Below are positions 38,360 to 51,312 of a stretch of DNA of 64,000 nt, in pieces. The stretch's first letter is position 1. Every line of letters starts with the position of its first letter. Both the position numbers and the translations under genes were made by a program. The notes under the pieces are model-generated. The model saw only the letters and a program-made list of their open reading frames with translations, ran no database searches and was not told the DNA's origin. Origin of the DNA: Tubiluchus corallicola (lineage: Eukaryota; Priapulida; Priapulimorpha; Priapulimorphida; Tubiluchidae); the NCBI GenBank assembly GCA_030141605.1, contig JAQGDQ010000006.1:412501-476500 (forward strand), in the 5' to 3' direction.

Positions 38360-39052
38360 TCACATTTTCTTGGCATCTTCATCTTTCTCTGCAGTTTCGA
38401 TTTCTTTCTTTAATTTTGTCAAGTTAGTTTTTCCAAGCTTCAATCTTTCATTAAGTTCTGTGATTTCTTGTCGTATTTTTGCCTTGGCAGTCACAATGGC
38501 AGCAAGAGTTTTCTCCTCTTTATTGACAAAATCTGTTTCATGTTTCCATGCGCCTAGTGTCAGCTGCCGTGGGCTGCTTAATAACTGCTGCATCATACCA
38601 GTTGGATCCTGAAAAACGAGCTCATCATAAAATTCTGAAACAACAGTTTTATTTGCTATTAACACTGGAGCCAAACCAGGCACACCATGATGCTGGAACA
38701 ATCTCAGAAAATGATATAATGTAACTGGTTTTTCATTTGGATCCATAAAGTATATTTTAATGATAATCTCAAATTCACCCCAACCGGTCTCTGTCACTTC
38801 GTATGGAGGTTTTGTAATTATTCTGTTCTGATTAGCATAACTTTCATGCAGTTTGAAATGGATTTTTTTCACATAAGTAGACAGGTCTTCATTGCAGTAA
38901 GGTTTAACATAGATCGTCCACTGATGGGTATGTCCATCATCATCTCGTTTTTTGCCAAAAGAACGAGCAACGCTGCCAAAAACAATTGGTTTAACGATTT
39001 GCACCCCTTTCGTCCGACTACTGGATTCATTGTTTAGCTCTGCTTTTATCAT
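38360..39052 (-). CDS. YEATS4: YEATS domain protein GAS41, subunit of TIP60 and SRCAP complexes
   Basis: A single uninterrupted frame of 230 residues (vertebrate GAS41 is about 227). The YEATS domain covers about residues 17-150: [20 protein letters not shown], then [13 protein letters not shown], then [13 protein letters not shown], then [20 protein letters not shown]. The TETGWGEF segment (about 86-93) is part of the aromatic pocket that reads acylated lysine. [20 protein letters not shown] follows, and a C-terminal coiled coil (about 175-228) would bind complex partners. The protein links acetylated histone H3 to H2A.Z deposition and H4 acetylation in the nucleus. Compared with the vertebrate protein there is a small insertion around residues 118-128 ([14 protein letters not shown]). 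No coding intron is visible, unlike its neighbours; an acceptor-like TTATTTAG at about 39070 suggests an intron in the 5' leader. The ATG used is the only one ahead of the domain. Confidence 0.97.
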   Translation of the reverse strand: MIKAELNNESSSRTKGVQIVKPIVFGSVARSFGKKRDDDGHTHQWTIYVKPYCNEDLSTYVKKIHFKLHESYANQNRIITKPPYEVTETGWGEFEIIIKIYFMDPNEKPVTLYHFLRLFQHHGVPGLAPVLIANKTVVSEFYDELVFQDPTGMMQQLLSSPRQLTLGAWKHETDFVNKEEKTLAAIVTAKAKIRQEITELNERLKLGKTNLTKLKKEIETAEKDEDAKKM

Positions 39053-39194
39053 TGTAGTAGGATATCTAAATAATAAAAAACGCAGGTTACCAAGAAAAAT
39101 ACAGGAAAAACTCTGCTAAATAAATGACGATTAAAAGAGCACCTTATTGATGACACCTGACTTTGCCAACTAAAATAGCAGATTTTTTAATTTA

Positions 39195-40046
39195 TCAGAA
39201 TGCCACAAGCTTCAAATTCATTATTGTTTGATTAGAATGCCACAAGCTTCAAATTCATTATTGTTTGATTAGAATGCCACAAGCTTCAAGTTCATTATTG
39301 TTTGATTAGAATGCCACAAGCTTCAAGTTCATTATTGTTTGATTAGAATGCCACAAGCTTCAAGTTCATTATTGTTTGATTAGAATGCCACAAGCTTCAA
39401 GTTCATTATTGTTTGATTAGAATGCCACAAGCTTCAAGTTCATTATTGTTTGATCAGAATGCCACAAGCTTCAAGTTCATTACTGTTTGATTAGAATGCC
39501 ACAAGCTTCAAGTTCAATATTGTATGATCAGAATGCCACAAGCTTCAAGTTCATTATTGTTTGATTAGAATGCCACAAGCTTCAAGTTCATTATTGTTTG
39601 ATCAGAATGCCACAAGCTTCAAGTTCATTACTGTTTGATTAGAATGCCACAAGCTTCAAGTTCATTGTTGTTTGATCAGAATGCCACAAGCTTCAAGTTC
39701 ATTATTGTTTGATCAGAATGCCACAAGCTTCAAATTCATTATTGTTTGATTAGAATGCCACAAGCTTCAAGTTCATTATTGTTTGATTAGAATGCCACAA
39801 GCTTCAAGTTCATTATTGTTTGATTAGAATGCCACAAGCTTCAAGTTCATTATTGTTTGATCAGAATGCCACAAGCTTCAAGTTCATTACTGTTTGATTA
39901 GAATGCCACATGCTTCAAGTTCATTATTGTTTGATCAGAATGCCTCAAGCTTCAAGTTCATTATTGTTTGATCAGAATGCCACAAGCTTCAAGTTCATTA
40001 TTGTTTGATTAGAATGCCACAAGCGTCAAGTTCATTATTGTTTTGT
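39195..40046. repeat. Minisatellite, 37-bp unit, about 23 copies
   Basis: Each unit contains ATGCCACAAGCTTCAAGTTC and then ATTATTGTTTGATTAGA. The repeat period is exactly 37. Copies differ mainly at a few positions (GATTAG or GATCAG, AAATTC or AAGTTC, ATTATT or ATTACT). The array begins about 145 bp upstream of the YEATS4 start codon, so it lies in that gene's leader or promoter. Confidence 0.97.
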
Positions 40047-42278
40047 TCCAAATATTTATACCAGTTCAAATTCAAGTTTATTCAAGGTTTGCCTTTACTC
40101 CAAATAGTTACTGAAGACTTTGGAAGTCATGCTCTGAAATTTCATCTAAATTTTTATTGGCGCTATTACACTTTAGTTTCGTACATCTTAGTTTTTAAGC
40201 TAGAGGTTTTCATCAGAGCGTCGATTATATTGAGTTTAGGGTTTTTAAACGCTCTAACCGAAAGATAATGGAAACTCCAACATAAAAACCCTAACCTATA
40301 CATAAATGAAACTCTGACGTAAAAACCCATAGAAAAAACTAAAAGGCACAAGTGTATTCAATTCAATTTAAGGCACAAATACATTCATGGCAAAAACAAT
40401 TTGCAAAAACTGAGTACTACACAGGCCAAACACAAAACTAATAATTTCTGCTTTTTCCTGCAGTTTGCTTTGCTTTGGACACAGAAAACAGCTTCTTGTA
40501 ACTAGTAGTTACCACGTAGTTGCCAATTAGCACACAGAATGGCTTAATTTGTAATTCATGTATAAATTCTTGCTCTAACACTTTTCGTTTTTTAAAGAAC
40601 TGTCTAGTTTGCCTTATATTTTTTAGAAAAGAAAAATGTTAAGTGCTTTATACATTTAATAGAATACCAGCATACCTCATATTCAGATAAATATTTAGTT
40701 TATTTATCTCCTGTAATTATACACAAAAACCCACAATTAATATCAAGTACATAAACAAAAATGCACATAGAGAAAGGGTGGCAAAAATAGCCATGTAGGT
40801 TTTAGCAAATCAGCCTGTATTAACTTAAAGTGAATTGAAGAACATGTAGTGAAAAATTAAGGTAAGGACAAACACACAAACAAATGACTGTCAAACTGAA
40901 AAGATATAACTTAAACCCAAAATCATAACAAACAAACAAATGAAATTATAGTTTTAACTAAGGCATGAAGTATCTCATGCTATAATAACTTATAAAAGGA
41001 CTGGGAACAATCAGCAATCGGATCAGGATTTTCTATAGCCATCCATGATGCGCTCCAAAACAATCGAAGCGGCAAAAAGCTGAAACAAATCACATTTTTA
41101 AAGAGTAACAATTCCACTAAGGTAGAGAACTATTCTTAACGCATATCTAGCAACTCACTCAGGGAGTTTACGTTTTTTGCAGATTAAGTTAAAATGATTC
41201 AGTTTAGCACACAGTATAGTGCGAATTTTCAAAAAACTGAATCAAAAGAAATTGCAGGACAAAAGTATTTTGCGAAAGTACCATACCATATGGTCACCTG
41301 CCATACTTACCATGCCAAAATACAGTGAAATTTAATCTTGCAACAAGAATTTCCTCATCTATTGAAGAAGTGGATCTAGTGGAATCACACCTGTTAGACA
41401 ATTTATTAATTTATGTAATTAATTAGAGCAGACGTGGATGTGGAAGATAATTATTAAACATTCATAACAAAATATTGCTTTCCTAAAGTCGCAAAACATC
41501 GTAATCAATCGCAATCGCTATCTTATAGCCCTCAATCTCTGTGCGTTTAAATTTGGCGCACTGACATTTGACAACGCTTTTTGGTAAGTTATTCCACATG
41601 CCCACTACATGAGAGAAGCTTACGTGAAATTCGATATTAAGTTACTCGTCATCATATTCCCACTACGTCTACTGCAGACAGGTTAGAACTCTAAAATAAA
41701 AGAACTCTGCCCTCAAACAGATAAACACAGCAGTAATAAAACAACATCAAGTTAATGGAGTACTCATCTCGTCTTTGCAAGATACGAAATCTTCGAACTT
41801 AGAATTTATCAAAGACTGCTCTTATCCCAGAATGCCGGTATTGGTCAATGCTGAATGTTCACGGAGCGCGGTTTTTACGTAAGTTTTGGAATGTGAAAGC
41901 ACTTAGAGTCTTACACGTTCTAGTACGAGTTCGTAGATTTCTTGTACTAATTCCACAATCTTGCTTGTTGTTGCTCACCTGACTTTTAAGACGGTCAATA
42001 TCTTTTTTTCATATGTTTGCCTTTCTTATATCTTTTTATGGAACATTTGAATGGTATTGTAGAGGCCAAAACATGAACCCGCAATGATTATAAGAAAATT
42101 AAAGTAATCACAAGAATTAACATAATCAGACCGGTGATGTCCAGGGGAAAGCTGTCTTGCTTTTTGACCATAGTTTTCTCCATTTTGGTACTTAACCAGT
42201 TGTACAAACATAATTTAACTTAGTTTGATCACTAACCATCTGGTGTTCTGCGCTGGATGGTGTATGTTAAAACGATGA
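40047..42278. other. Mostly no gene recognised; one exon-like short frame on the minus strand
   Basis: A strong acceptor (TTTGTTTCAG) at about 41080 on the minus strand is followed by an 18-codon frame ending in a stop (41079-41023, FAASIVLERIMDGYRKS). A 31-codon ATG frame with a hydrophobic segment lies at 42183-42088. Neither can be assigned to a known gene. Confidence 0.3.
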
Positions 42279-42386
42279 TTATTTGGAAGCTTGAAGTGTC
42301 CACTCATGTTGGAAGATGGTACTTCTCTGGATGGTCTGCCCACCACTAGTCAGTTTGTCTTTTAAAGTGGCCTGTACTTCTTGCAT
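42279..42386 (-). CDS. Short unrecognised ORF divergent from PSMC3IP
   Basis: A 35-residue frame (MQEVQATLKDKLTSGGQTIQ, ending FQHEWTLQASK) starts 344 bp from the PSMC3IP start on the opposite strand. It is followed on the same strand by a 31-residue frame at 42183-42088 with one predicted membrane segment (LIMLILVITLIFL). I know no homologue. These could be small exons, micropeptides or chance. Confidence 0.18.
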   Translation of the reverse strand: MQEVQATLKDKLTSGGQTIQRSTIFQHEWTLQASK

Positions 42387-42729
42387 TCCGAATATGCAAT
42401 TAAAGAATTCCAGCCATTAATTACCAACGAAAGTGAAGCGGTTCCAGTTCTTGCGGCTAGGCTTGGATGCCTATAATTGAAATAAAAGTAAAGTTTAGGA
42501 TTTAATTCAGTATCGTTGTTGAAAATTCAAAATGTGATTAACATATCTCTAAGTTTTTTCTTTGTGAGGTCATAATGAAAACTGCAGTTGCATAAATTGA
42601 TCTTGCAGTTTAAAAATATAAAATTAAAATGTAGATTGTGGTTTAAGTTTCTTGTAAATGCTTATGTTTTTGAAAGCAGATTTTGAAGCTGACGGTGAGT
42701 TAGTATGAGAAAGCAACAGCAACTGAAGC

Positions 42730-45700
42730 ATGTCAAAAGCTAAAGATGCAGAAGGTAAAATTAAAAAAATAATCTAGCATTTACTAAGATTAATTTCAAT
42801 TAAATATGTATAAGTGTTGATCAAAAACAATGGTATGAATTTTTTTGTCTGTAATGGTATAAATGTGCTCTGGCTTATTTGTCCTATATGATAATAAATC
42901 ACATTAATATGGTTGTCTTCTAGCTTCCTTTCTAATTAGCAGTCTAATTCTTTTCATAAAACTTTGCTAACTCTGCAAAAAAAATGTCAGAGATGTGTGA
43001 ATCTGGGATGTCTGCAGACACTAAAATCTGACTAAGATATATTAGCCTTTCTAGTATTTAAGTGCACTTTCTAGTATTCGTGATTTGTTGAAAAGTAATC
43101 TTTGTGACTTTTACCTTATTGTTGAATGTTTATTTTATATCACACTTAGAAGTTTGATCAATGCCACTGTGGCCTAAATTATATGGTTTAATAATTACAT
43201 TCTTAAAAATGTTAAGTTGCCATTTAATAATAACCAGTAATATCATTCTTATCTACTTCAGCTGAAATGGCGCTTCTTCGTTATTTGATTAAAGAGAACA
43301 GACCATACAGCGCTATTGACATTTTCAACAACTTGCACCGAGAATATGGCAAAACGGTATGTATTTTTGTAATTACTTTCAGTTGAAGATTATAACCTTG
43401 ATATGTGTTGTGTTTTTCCGTATCTTGGTGAGGGAATAAGCCCTTTTTACATTTTGTGGTATCAGAAGCAGATTTAAAGATAACTAAGGCACTCAAATGT
43501 GAAAGGATGCATAGCAAAGCTCAATTAATTTTTTTCTTTGAGTAAGTGCACTTATAGTCATTATATGTGAATGTGGAATTACATCCCCCCTCGATTATCA
43601 TAAAAACGTTCGACAGGGATATTTAGTGCCTTCCACACTCCTGCAGTCAATCAGCAAATGCTCAGACAAAACCATATATGTGTGTGTCATTCTGTATCTA
43701 CTCAAAAGATGAAATACTGTTAGTGTTACTTTTAAAGGAAAATTTCAAACAAGTGCGATCATTTCGTTTTGAATACATGATTAGATTATTATAGTAGGGA
43801 CCAGTGTCTTACTAATAATTTGCCTTCACGTTATCCTGTATTATCCCCCAAATTTTCTTCATTACTTTAAAAAAGAAATGAAAATGAATGAAGTATAAGA
43901 GAACATATACGACATGTAGCAGTTAAATTCATTTCTTAATTTCCACCATTGTTGCGTGATATTACGTGTAACTGTTGTTGTGTATTAAAGTACTACTGTA
44001 CTAATTTGCTATTTTGTCACTAATAATGGAACAGTCAATATCTGTGAATATCTAACTGAAGAACGACTATGTGCTTAAATGAAAAACCAACCTTCAAACA
44101 ACATTCATTGTACTTTAATATACACTTAAAAGTCTTTAAAAGAAATTTAAATCACTTATATCCCACCAAATGAACCTTGTTCCGGGCATATTAAAAAAAC
44201 ATGAAGACACATGTAACAAAACTTCTGCAATTCACTGAGAAATTCTGCTTTTCTAGCTGATTAAATCTTTATCTTTAACTGTGTTTGCAACCAGAACAAT
44301 TAAAAACATCTTTACAGTGCTTACGCAGCTTTCATCCGTAGGATTATTATACCTCAAAATGCTTAAACTGTAGATCATCTGAGCATGGAATTTTGCTAGG
44401 CTGCGAGCGAGCATATAGTAGGTGCCGGAGGCAGGTTACATCAGTTTTAGCTTGTTAAAATAATTATTCTGTTAATTTTTTGCGGTTAACTAACCAAGTT
44501 GGAGGTGGTTAAATTATCGTTGCTAACTAGCTTTGATTACATAGTAGGCAAGAAGAATCATTCGTTAGAAAGCAGAAAATAGTATGTATTAATAATCTCT
44601 GGCTTGATTTTTTGGTTTTTGGACAGACTGTAGCTGATAATGGTAACTGCAGCTGCAAAATGTTTGCTCAAACATCTGGCACAATATATTGCATGGTACC
44701 TGGGTGACATACTTTTTCATTCAGAGGGAGCCCGCGTGAGCGTAAAATGCTTGCATCCTTAAATTTTTTTTACTAATGACGCGAGGCGTTTGTCACAATT
44801 TGATTGTTGAAACTTTGTAACATTTTTCTCAAATATTAAAATAAGCTTAACTTCCTGAGAGCCTTGGCTTTTCTTTTAAAGTTAACACTAAATCATTTCA
44901 GGCTGTCATAAGGGCTTTAGAGAACCTAGCACAAGAAGGGAAAATTAAGGAAAAGGTATATGGAAAGCAGAAAGTCTATTTAGCTGATCAGGTACAGTTA
45001 CCTCATTTTAATCGATGGTTTATTTAGTAAATACCTACAATGAGCAAACAGTAAAATCAAATTAAACTAGAGGGCATTTAATAGAAGTGTATACTCACAT
45101 CCTTCCAAGAAGTCATTATGGGCATAAATATGTTGACTTTTTTTACCTTGTAATCTTTTCCTTTTAAACTTCTAAGTCAAAAAGCAATTACTTATACCTG
45201 CACCAGTTTGGTGGTGATACAGCTTCATCTTTATTTGATTATAATGTGCACAGCGCAGACAGACATAAGTGGATAATAAGTATGTTTCGTAACTGTTGTT
45301 GCTTAGAGTCATTTTGTGGATGTTGATGAAACTGAGTTGAAGGAAATGGATGCAGAGATTGCAGAATTAGCTCAAAAACTGAAGTCTACTCAGACAATTG
45401 TTCGAAACCAAGAGGAAGGTATACAGTGCTATATTGTATACATTTGTGCTGGCCTGCCTTGCTTTCCCTTTAACATGAATTATTCTTATTGACAATACAT
45501 AATATGAATTATTCTTATTGACAATACATAATAATGAACATATCTATCAGTAGAAGTCATTAGACATCCTTATAGTTCATGATTTTACAAAAAAAGAGTT
45601 AAAAAGAAGTGTTTCATTTATTAAAAACATGCAAAGCTGAAATCAAAGTGACCAACTCAAGTAGATCTGTTGGAATCGGCATGTATGGAATGGGCTGCAC

Positions 45701-48700
45701 AAGAAAATGTGGCATTAGCATGAAACATTTAATTTTTACTGTAATGAAAAGCGCCATTGCCGAGTGGTACATTACTAGGCTGCCGATCTAATGGTTCTGG
45801 GTTTGAATTCCACTTGTATAGTGATGTTTCAAACCATGTTCCTCTCGGATAGGCCTATCTGGTTGCCTTTCTAAAGTGTCTACTCGGCTCTCGTTGAGTT
45901 ACTGGCCATGTTCTCGGAGAAAAAAAATGACCGAGGGATGGGTTAACCACCTGCTCTTGTGTGCCAAAGTTAGGAATCTATCCCTATGCCTTTGGGCATT
46001 TCACACTTGTTCTTTATTCATGTACATGCATAATAATTCAAAGTCGATTTGTTTTTTTAGAAATTAGACATTTAGAAAGTTCATTAACTACAGGTGAAGC
46101 TGTCTTACAATTAAAAGAATTGACTAAAGAAGTGAGTAGAAATTAAAAAAAAATTTGGAACTTTCAAACTTCCAAAATAAACTGTTCTGTAGACATTTAC
46201 TACAAAGTTTATGTAAGAAACCTTGTCAGTAAGCTAGCATGGGGTTCAGCTGAGTCTTACTAATGCACTGACGCCAAACAACTTCCCATCTTCTACACTG
46301 TCAGTATTGCTACTACAGTAAGTGCTCGCTTAACGACATTAATGCATTCCAGCAAAATGCGACGTTAAGCGAAACTTCGTTAAAGACATGTAATGTAATG
46401 TAAAAGAAAGTACTGTAAAACAATTGTAATACGTTCCAGAGGCAAAAGTCAGTGCTGCTTAAATCATATAATTTTTTTAATGGTTTTATGAGTTTTTATT
46501 CATATTTCTACAGACTAATTTCTTTCTGTTTGCTTGAAATCAAGTATCGTTTTTACCATCTAGCTAGATTTGCTAGCGGTTTTTCTTTCCTTAACGTTGA
46601 ACCCTGTATGTCGAGTGACCTTGAGTAAATTTCATGCAGTACTGATCTGGTTGTTATAGCAACGGGTTGCAGACAAAATTCCCTGGCATAAAGTTTATTT
46701 TAAACTCCGTTGTCTGGAGGCGTATAAATCGTAAATAGATCTCATTTGATACAAATGGCTAGAATTTAGTACGTAGCCAGTTAGGAAGCAAAAACATTAT
46801 AATAATTGCATTGTTTAGGTTACTAATGCATTTTAGAACAGAATAATGCAATATGTACAGTTTTAATTCAAATAAAGTAAAAACGTTGCTGATAAAATAA
46901 AGTGCCTGTCAGCAAAGTAGAAAAAAATCACCGTTAAGATGAAACGTTTCTTGTTACGTTAGAAAATATGTTCTGCATTGTTAAAATGAAACATTGCTAA
47001 ACAGGGAGTCGTTAACCGAGGACTTACTGTACTTGAGAGCTAAGCGCTTAAAACAAAATTTATCTAGCAGTTGCAACAATCATAAGTTGCCTCACATACC
47101 TTGTATAGAATTTGAAGTTTCCAGTTGCTTAAGTAATTAGCTTGTGGCTTGAAAGGCTTATGGTAAAGTGCCCATTGACCAATATTATATATATACATAT
47201 ATGCAGCTGCCAAGTTTTTCGCAATTACACTAAACATTTTTTCAAATTCAATTTAATGTGATATACCGATCTAAAACCACTTTTTGGGGAAGAAATAGTG
47301 AATCAATCCAGACATTAAAGAATCTATTTTTATAGCAAAAACTTTGGAGTTATATACTACATACAATATATTTCAACCTGGCTTATCTGGCTACATACTT
47401 ATTTGGCTTCATTCTTCAACCTGACCCACGCAGGTCAGTATGGTGCCCTTGCTACTATTATAGTAATCTGCGACTTATTTGGGCAAAACATGCTGATTTT
47501 CCCATAGTTACCCCGTAATAAATTTATTTAGAAGCTACAGCTCATTAGTTAATGTTTCTACCTAGGATTTGCTCACTTTAACAGAAATGTTTTACTGTTG
47601 GTAGGCACACGAGTACTAGACCTATATTATATATTTACCTTGAATGACAAAGTAAAAAATAATTAGATACATTAATTTGGAGGATTTGTCACTAATCATG
47701 TACTGTTTTAAACTCTGTCCTCAAAAATTATATATCCGAATGCTTCCATGTAATGCACATATCAAAGAAGTTGTGGTATACTTAACACTTTCATCCTGTT
47801 AGTGCAAAAACTTATCAGTTTTTTCATGCAGCACCATCAAACAATGAATTTAAATATTTTCTTAGTTCACTGTTTTTTGTAGAACTATTTAATGGAATTG
47901 AGTGCTTATTCAACAATTTAAACTGGGATCTTGAACAATGCTTGAAGTTTATTTGGCGTAGACATTCTTCAGTTCTAAGCTGTAGCTGAAAGAGCTTCAA
48001 CATCAAGTGAACAAACTGCAAAGTCAATATTATGTGGTGCCCAGATAATAAAAATCTGTACTACACTTAAGTTAAATAATGGTTCTCTCTAGAGTCTAGA
48101 CTGAGTATAAATTCTGAGAATCTATTAACCTCTTTATAATTAGAGAGATACTTTGAAAATTGCTATTAATTGAAATTTTCATATTCTCACTTTTATAGTG
48201 TGATTTACTGCATCAAAGGCTCAACCAGATAAAAAATGCAGAAAACGTGGTTTCACCAGAAGAGAAAGAGAAGGTTCGTATATGCTAAAGGACATTTACA
48301 TAGTTAGCGTAAAATAAAGATTTCAATGTTTTCTGTTTTGTTAGAAACTATGTTTTACCGATGCAATATTAATCGTGGGCATAAACGCTCTTTAAGCCAT
48401 GAAATTTCCCTATAGTGAAATTTGCCTCGATTGCTAAATATTTAATAAACCTAGCTCTTAATTATCCTGCAAATGAGAAGAATGCATCTGACTTTGACTT
48501 AGCTTATTTGCACTGGAAATGTTTTTATTAAAAACCTGTTTAAGCATATATATTCATATAATTTAATGTGTTTTTTTACATTTCTAGGCTCGTGAATTAA
48601 GTTTTATCGTTGCACTATAAGTTGTCAATTTTTCTTTTACGCAGATTTATAAACAAAATAAGAAGTTCTTACAGGAATGGCGCAAGAGAAAGAGAATGGT

Positions 48701-49219
48701 AAGTTTTATCTGTCAGGATTTGCTGGTAATTTTGCTTGTACTGCTAAACATTAGTATACTAACAATAACTGGCACGAAGATTGGTAACTATTAACTTACT
48801 GTTAAATAATTATTTAGAATCTTTTTCAAAACATTTAATCTTGTACATGAAGCTTTTGGCTACCATTAATGAATTCTGCTATTTCATGCTTTTCTAATGT
48901 TTTCTGCCCTTGTGTAAGGAAAATTTTTAGTTGTCCAAATGTGCATTTTTTGTCAAGTGATCTATTCTCATTTAAATTTTAGGCAATGAATATACTAAAT
49001 GCTGTGCTGGAAAATTATCCGAATTCCAAAAAGGAACTATATGTAAGTACAGATACTGTTAACGACAGAGAGCAACTGACTCACTACATAGGCTCTCTAT
49101 AAATTTAAAGGAGAAATTATTTATGAAAGTACCTTTTCTTTACTAGGAATTCTTGTTGATTACAGGAGGAGATTGGTATAGAAACAGATGAGGATTATGG
49201 TGTTGCATTACCAGTATAG
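42730..49219 (+). CDS. PSMC3IP: HOP2 homologous-pairing protein (PSMC3IP/TBPIP)
   Basis: Nine exons join in frame: 42730-42754, 43262-43356, 44902-44991, 45307-45418, 46061-46131, 48199-48273, 48645-48698, 48983-49042 and 49166-49219. The product has 211 residues against about 217 in humans. Residues 10-70 are the winged-helix DNA-binding domain (ALLRYLIKENRPYSAIDIFN; AQEGKIKEKVYGKQKVYLAD). About 77-150 form the coiled coil that pairs with MND1. The C-terminal part keeps PEEKEKIYKQNKKFLQEWRK and EEIGIETDEDYGVALP, very close to the human end. HOP2-MND1 stimulates DMC1 and RAD51 strand invasion in meiosis. Most splice sites are canonical; the donor of exon 6 (GTTCGT) is weak. Intron 4 holds a SINE and intron 5 a DNA transposon remnant. 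The ATG opens MSKAKDAE, resembling the vertebrate MSKGRAEA. Confidence 0.97.
45751..46025 (+). mobile_element. tRNA-derived SINE in PSMC3IP intron 4
   Basis: TTGCCGAGTGGT at 45757-45768 matches a Pol III A box and GGGTTTGAATTCC at 45800-45812 a B box, at tRNA-like spacing. The head resembles a Ser/Leu-type tRNA, but the acceptor stem does not pair, and a non-tRNA body of about 200 bp follows. It is in the same orientation as the gene. Confidence 0.6.
46316..47029. mobile_element. Non-autonomous pogo/mariner-like DNA transposon (MITE)
   Basis: The termini are inverted repeats: CAGTAAGTGCTCGCTTAACG at the left, and its near complement ending GAGGACTTACTG at the right. Over 22 bp they match at 20 positions. 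The element is flanked on both sides by TA, the target duplication of Tc1/mariner/pogo transposases. It is 714 bp long and has no transposase frame, and it lies in intron 5 of PSMC3IP. Confidence 0.8.
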
Positions 49220-50689
49220 TACAGTTGCTGCTTGTGAACAGTACACGAGTACGCTATTTTTTAGTATGTGCTGATAGTTTTGCTTGAATTTCATACAGTG
49301 AATTAAGTTCCAACGACACTGTATTATTTCTGTATATATAGCAATTATATCATACTGATTCTTTAATAGGTAAGAACTTGTAGTAGTAAAATACTATAAA
49401 ATAAGTATACAACTTTTACGTTTTTCTGTCTCTCTTGTTGAGTACTGTTCTAAAAGAGCACATTAGTGAGTTCACCACTCAGCTCACTTCTGCATTCAGA
49501 TAGATCTGTTCTTTGGTCGAGATTGTAAGCTAGGTGGTACCTAGGGCTAGATTTTGTCAAATTCTGTGCAACAGCAACTTATGAGAATCCACGGAATCTA
49601 ACTCCAATTGTGATCACAAAAAATGGAAATGGTACATTGTTTTGCCATGAATATTTTTAATTAAATGGGGGTTGTACAAGAAAAGGGGTACCTGAAGTAG
49701 GTTTCAGAAAAATTGCCTTAAAAATTGTATTATTTTTACAACATTTTTAACCATATATTGTGCTCCAATTAAAAGGAATTTTTGTTTGTTTTCATTTTAA
49801 AGGGGGAATATCATGAAAATCAAGTTAAACTTATTTTATAGTTGCCTTCCCCGTGAACAACTTGGCAAAATTTTTTAGCAGTACGTTGTCTAATTAATGA
49901 GTAATTAACTTTTTTGTATCTCGCGGGAAACACCATGGAGCTGCACTTACACCTCTCCCGGTGAAAAAATTAAACTAGCGCAGCTCTGCTGATGATGTAG
50001 CAGAGTGTACCTGCTGCTTGTTATGATACTGTCGTACATGACTGGGCTGAAAATAAAGCTGTTTTTACTACATTAGAGTATTTGACCTTGGGTCGTATAG
50101 GTAGTCACCTGATAGGAACGGTTGTTTATACATGCTGCTTATTCGAAAGAAAGCAGACCAATTAATGAGAAAACATGCTTAACACATAATTATCACATTC
50201 AAGATTAAATTTCTTCCCTGCATCTCTTGTGAAATGCATGATTTCATTGTACATTCAGTGGCAGAGTTTTTTATCCTTGATGAGTGTTTTACACTTTTAG
50301 TTATTTCTACTGTCAATCACACGACTGTATTCACGAAAATAATTATTTATTTGCTTATATTTTACATAAATTTCAGAAATTAGCATGCAACTAAGCAGTC
50401 AAACAGGATTCAGCTAATAACCCAACTACAGATATCGCATTTTGTAGCACAACACAAAAACAATTTTCTTGCATAAGTTCTGCCTGCGTTGATTCTGGCA
50501 CCAGGTGCCTAACGCCCAAACGGCCGCACCCAAATAAACTGTCCCCATTATGCACAGTTATTTGAGTCAATTGCCAACAGTTTTTATATACTTTTGCATA
50601 GGAGCAGCCCGTACTAGACATTTTTGAGACAATTAGGGGATTGATTCTACATTACCGTGAGTCTAATACACAGCGCTTACTGTACTAGC

Positions 50690-50773
50690 TCAGTGTCAGT
50701 AAATACGGACAATCGGCAAATTCGGACTGACGTCTCCCCACTTTTTTGTCCGGCAAACCGAGATATGACTGTA
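50690..50773. mobile_element. Pogo-like transposon terminus, fragment
   Basis: Read on the minus strand the end is TACAGTCATATCTCGGTTTG followed by CCGGAC, close to the CAGT-begun, CGG-containing termini of pogo/Tigger elements. I did not find the partner terminus. Confidence 0.35.
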
Positions 50774-50992
50774 TTATTGAGAGGTCAATGCATATCTATT
50801 TACATTCGAGGATTCGTGTTGAAATTCTAGCCCTTGTCTGTATGCCATATGAAACAACTTTTACCTAACACCACTTTAAACTGATATCACTGATCTTTAC
50901 TACAGGCACTTCTTTCTTATTACATCAATAGAAAGTACCCAACTATAATTGCTTTAGATTTCTCAACATGTCATGACTCTCAGCACATAGTA

Positions 50993-51124
50993 CACAAATT
51001 TTAAGCATTCCTCTTAGCCCGAGCAAGTGTATGGGCTATTAAACAAATGACCAGTACGCACAAATTTTAAGCATTTCTCTTAGCCCGAACAAGCGTATGG
51101 GCTATTGAACAAATGACCAGTATG
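50993..51124. repeat. Tandem duplication, two copies of 66 bp
   Basis: CACAAATTTTAAGCATTC starts copy 1 at 50993 and its near copy starts at 51059. Both run to CAAATGACCAGTA with a few substitutions. Confidence 0.9.
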
Positions 51125-51312
51125 GCAGACCTGCACCTTTGCAGCCAACCTTCCTTAGCCCACTAAATACAATAGGTAGCACTTGCTGAATTTGGCAGAA
51201 AGTATCACTTATTCTGCTAATATATAGCATATTCACACAACCACACAATAATTCATTTATGCAGAGAAGCTCACTGTCACCACTACGTTGTTTTACCAAT
51301 TAAACTCGCATT

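Larger units (their letters stand above)
49220..51312. other. Convergent intergenic region between PSMC3IP and ABITRAM
   Basis: It holds the 3' ends of both genes. AATAAA occurs on the plus strand at 50052-50057 and on the minus strand near 50346. There is also a transposon end at 50690-50773 and a 66-bp tandem duplication at 50993-51124. No further gene is seen. Confidence 0.5.

Noticed and set aside
45751-45823. Possible functional tRNA gene
   Set aside because: A and B boxes are present, but the acceptor stem does not pair and there is no clean anticodon arm. A SINE fits better.
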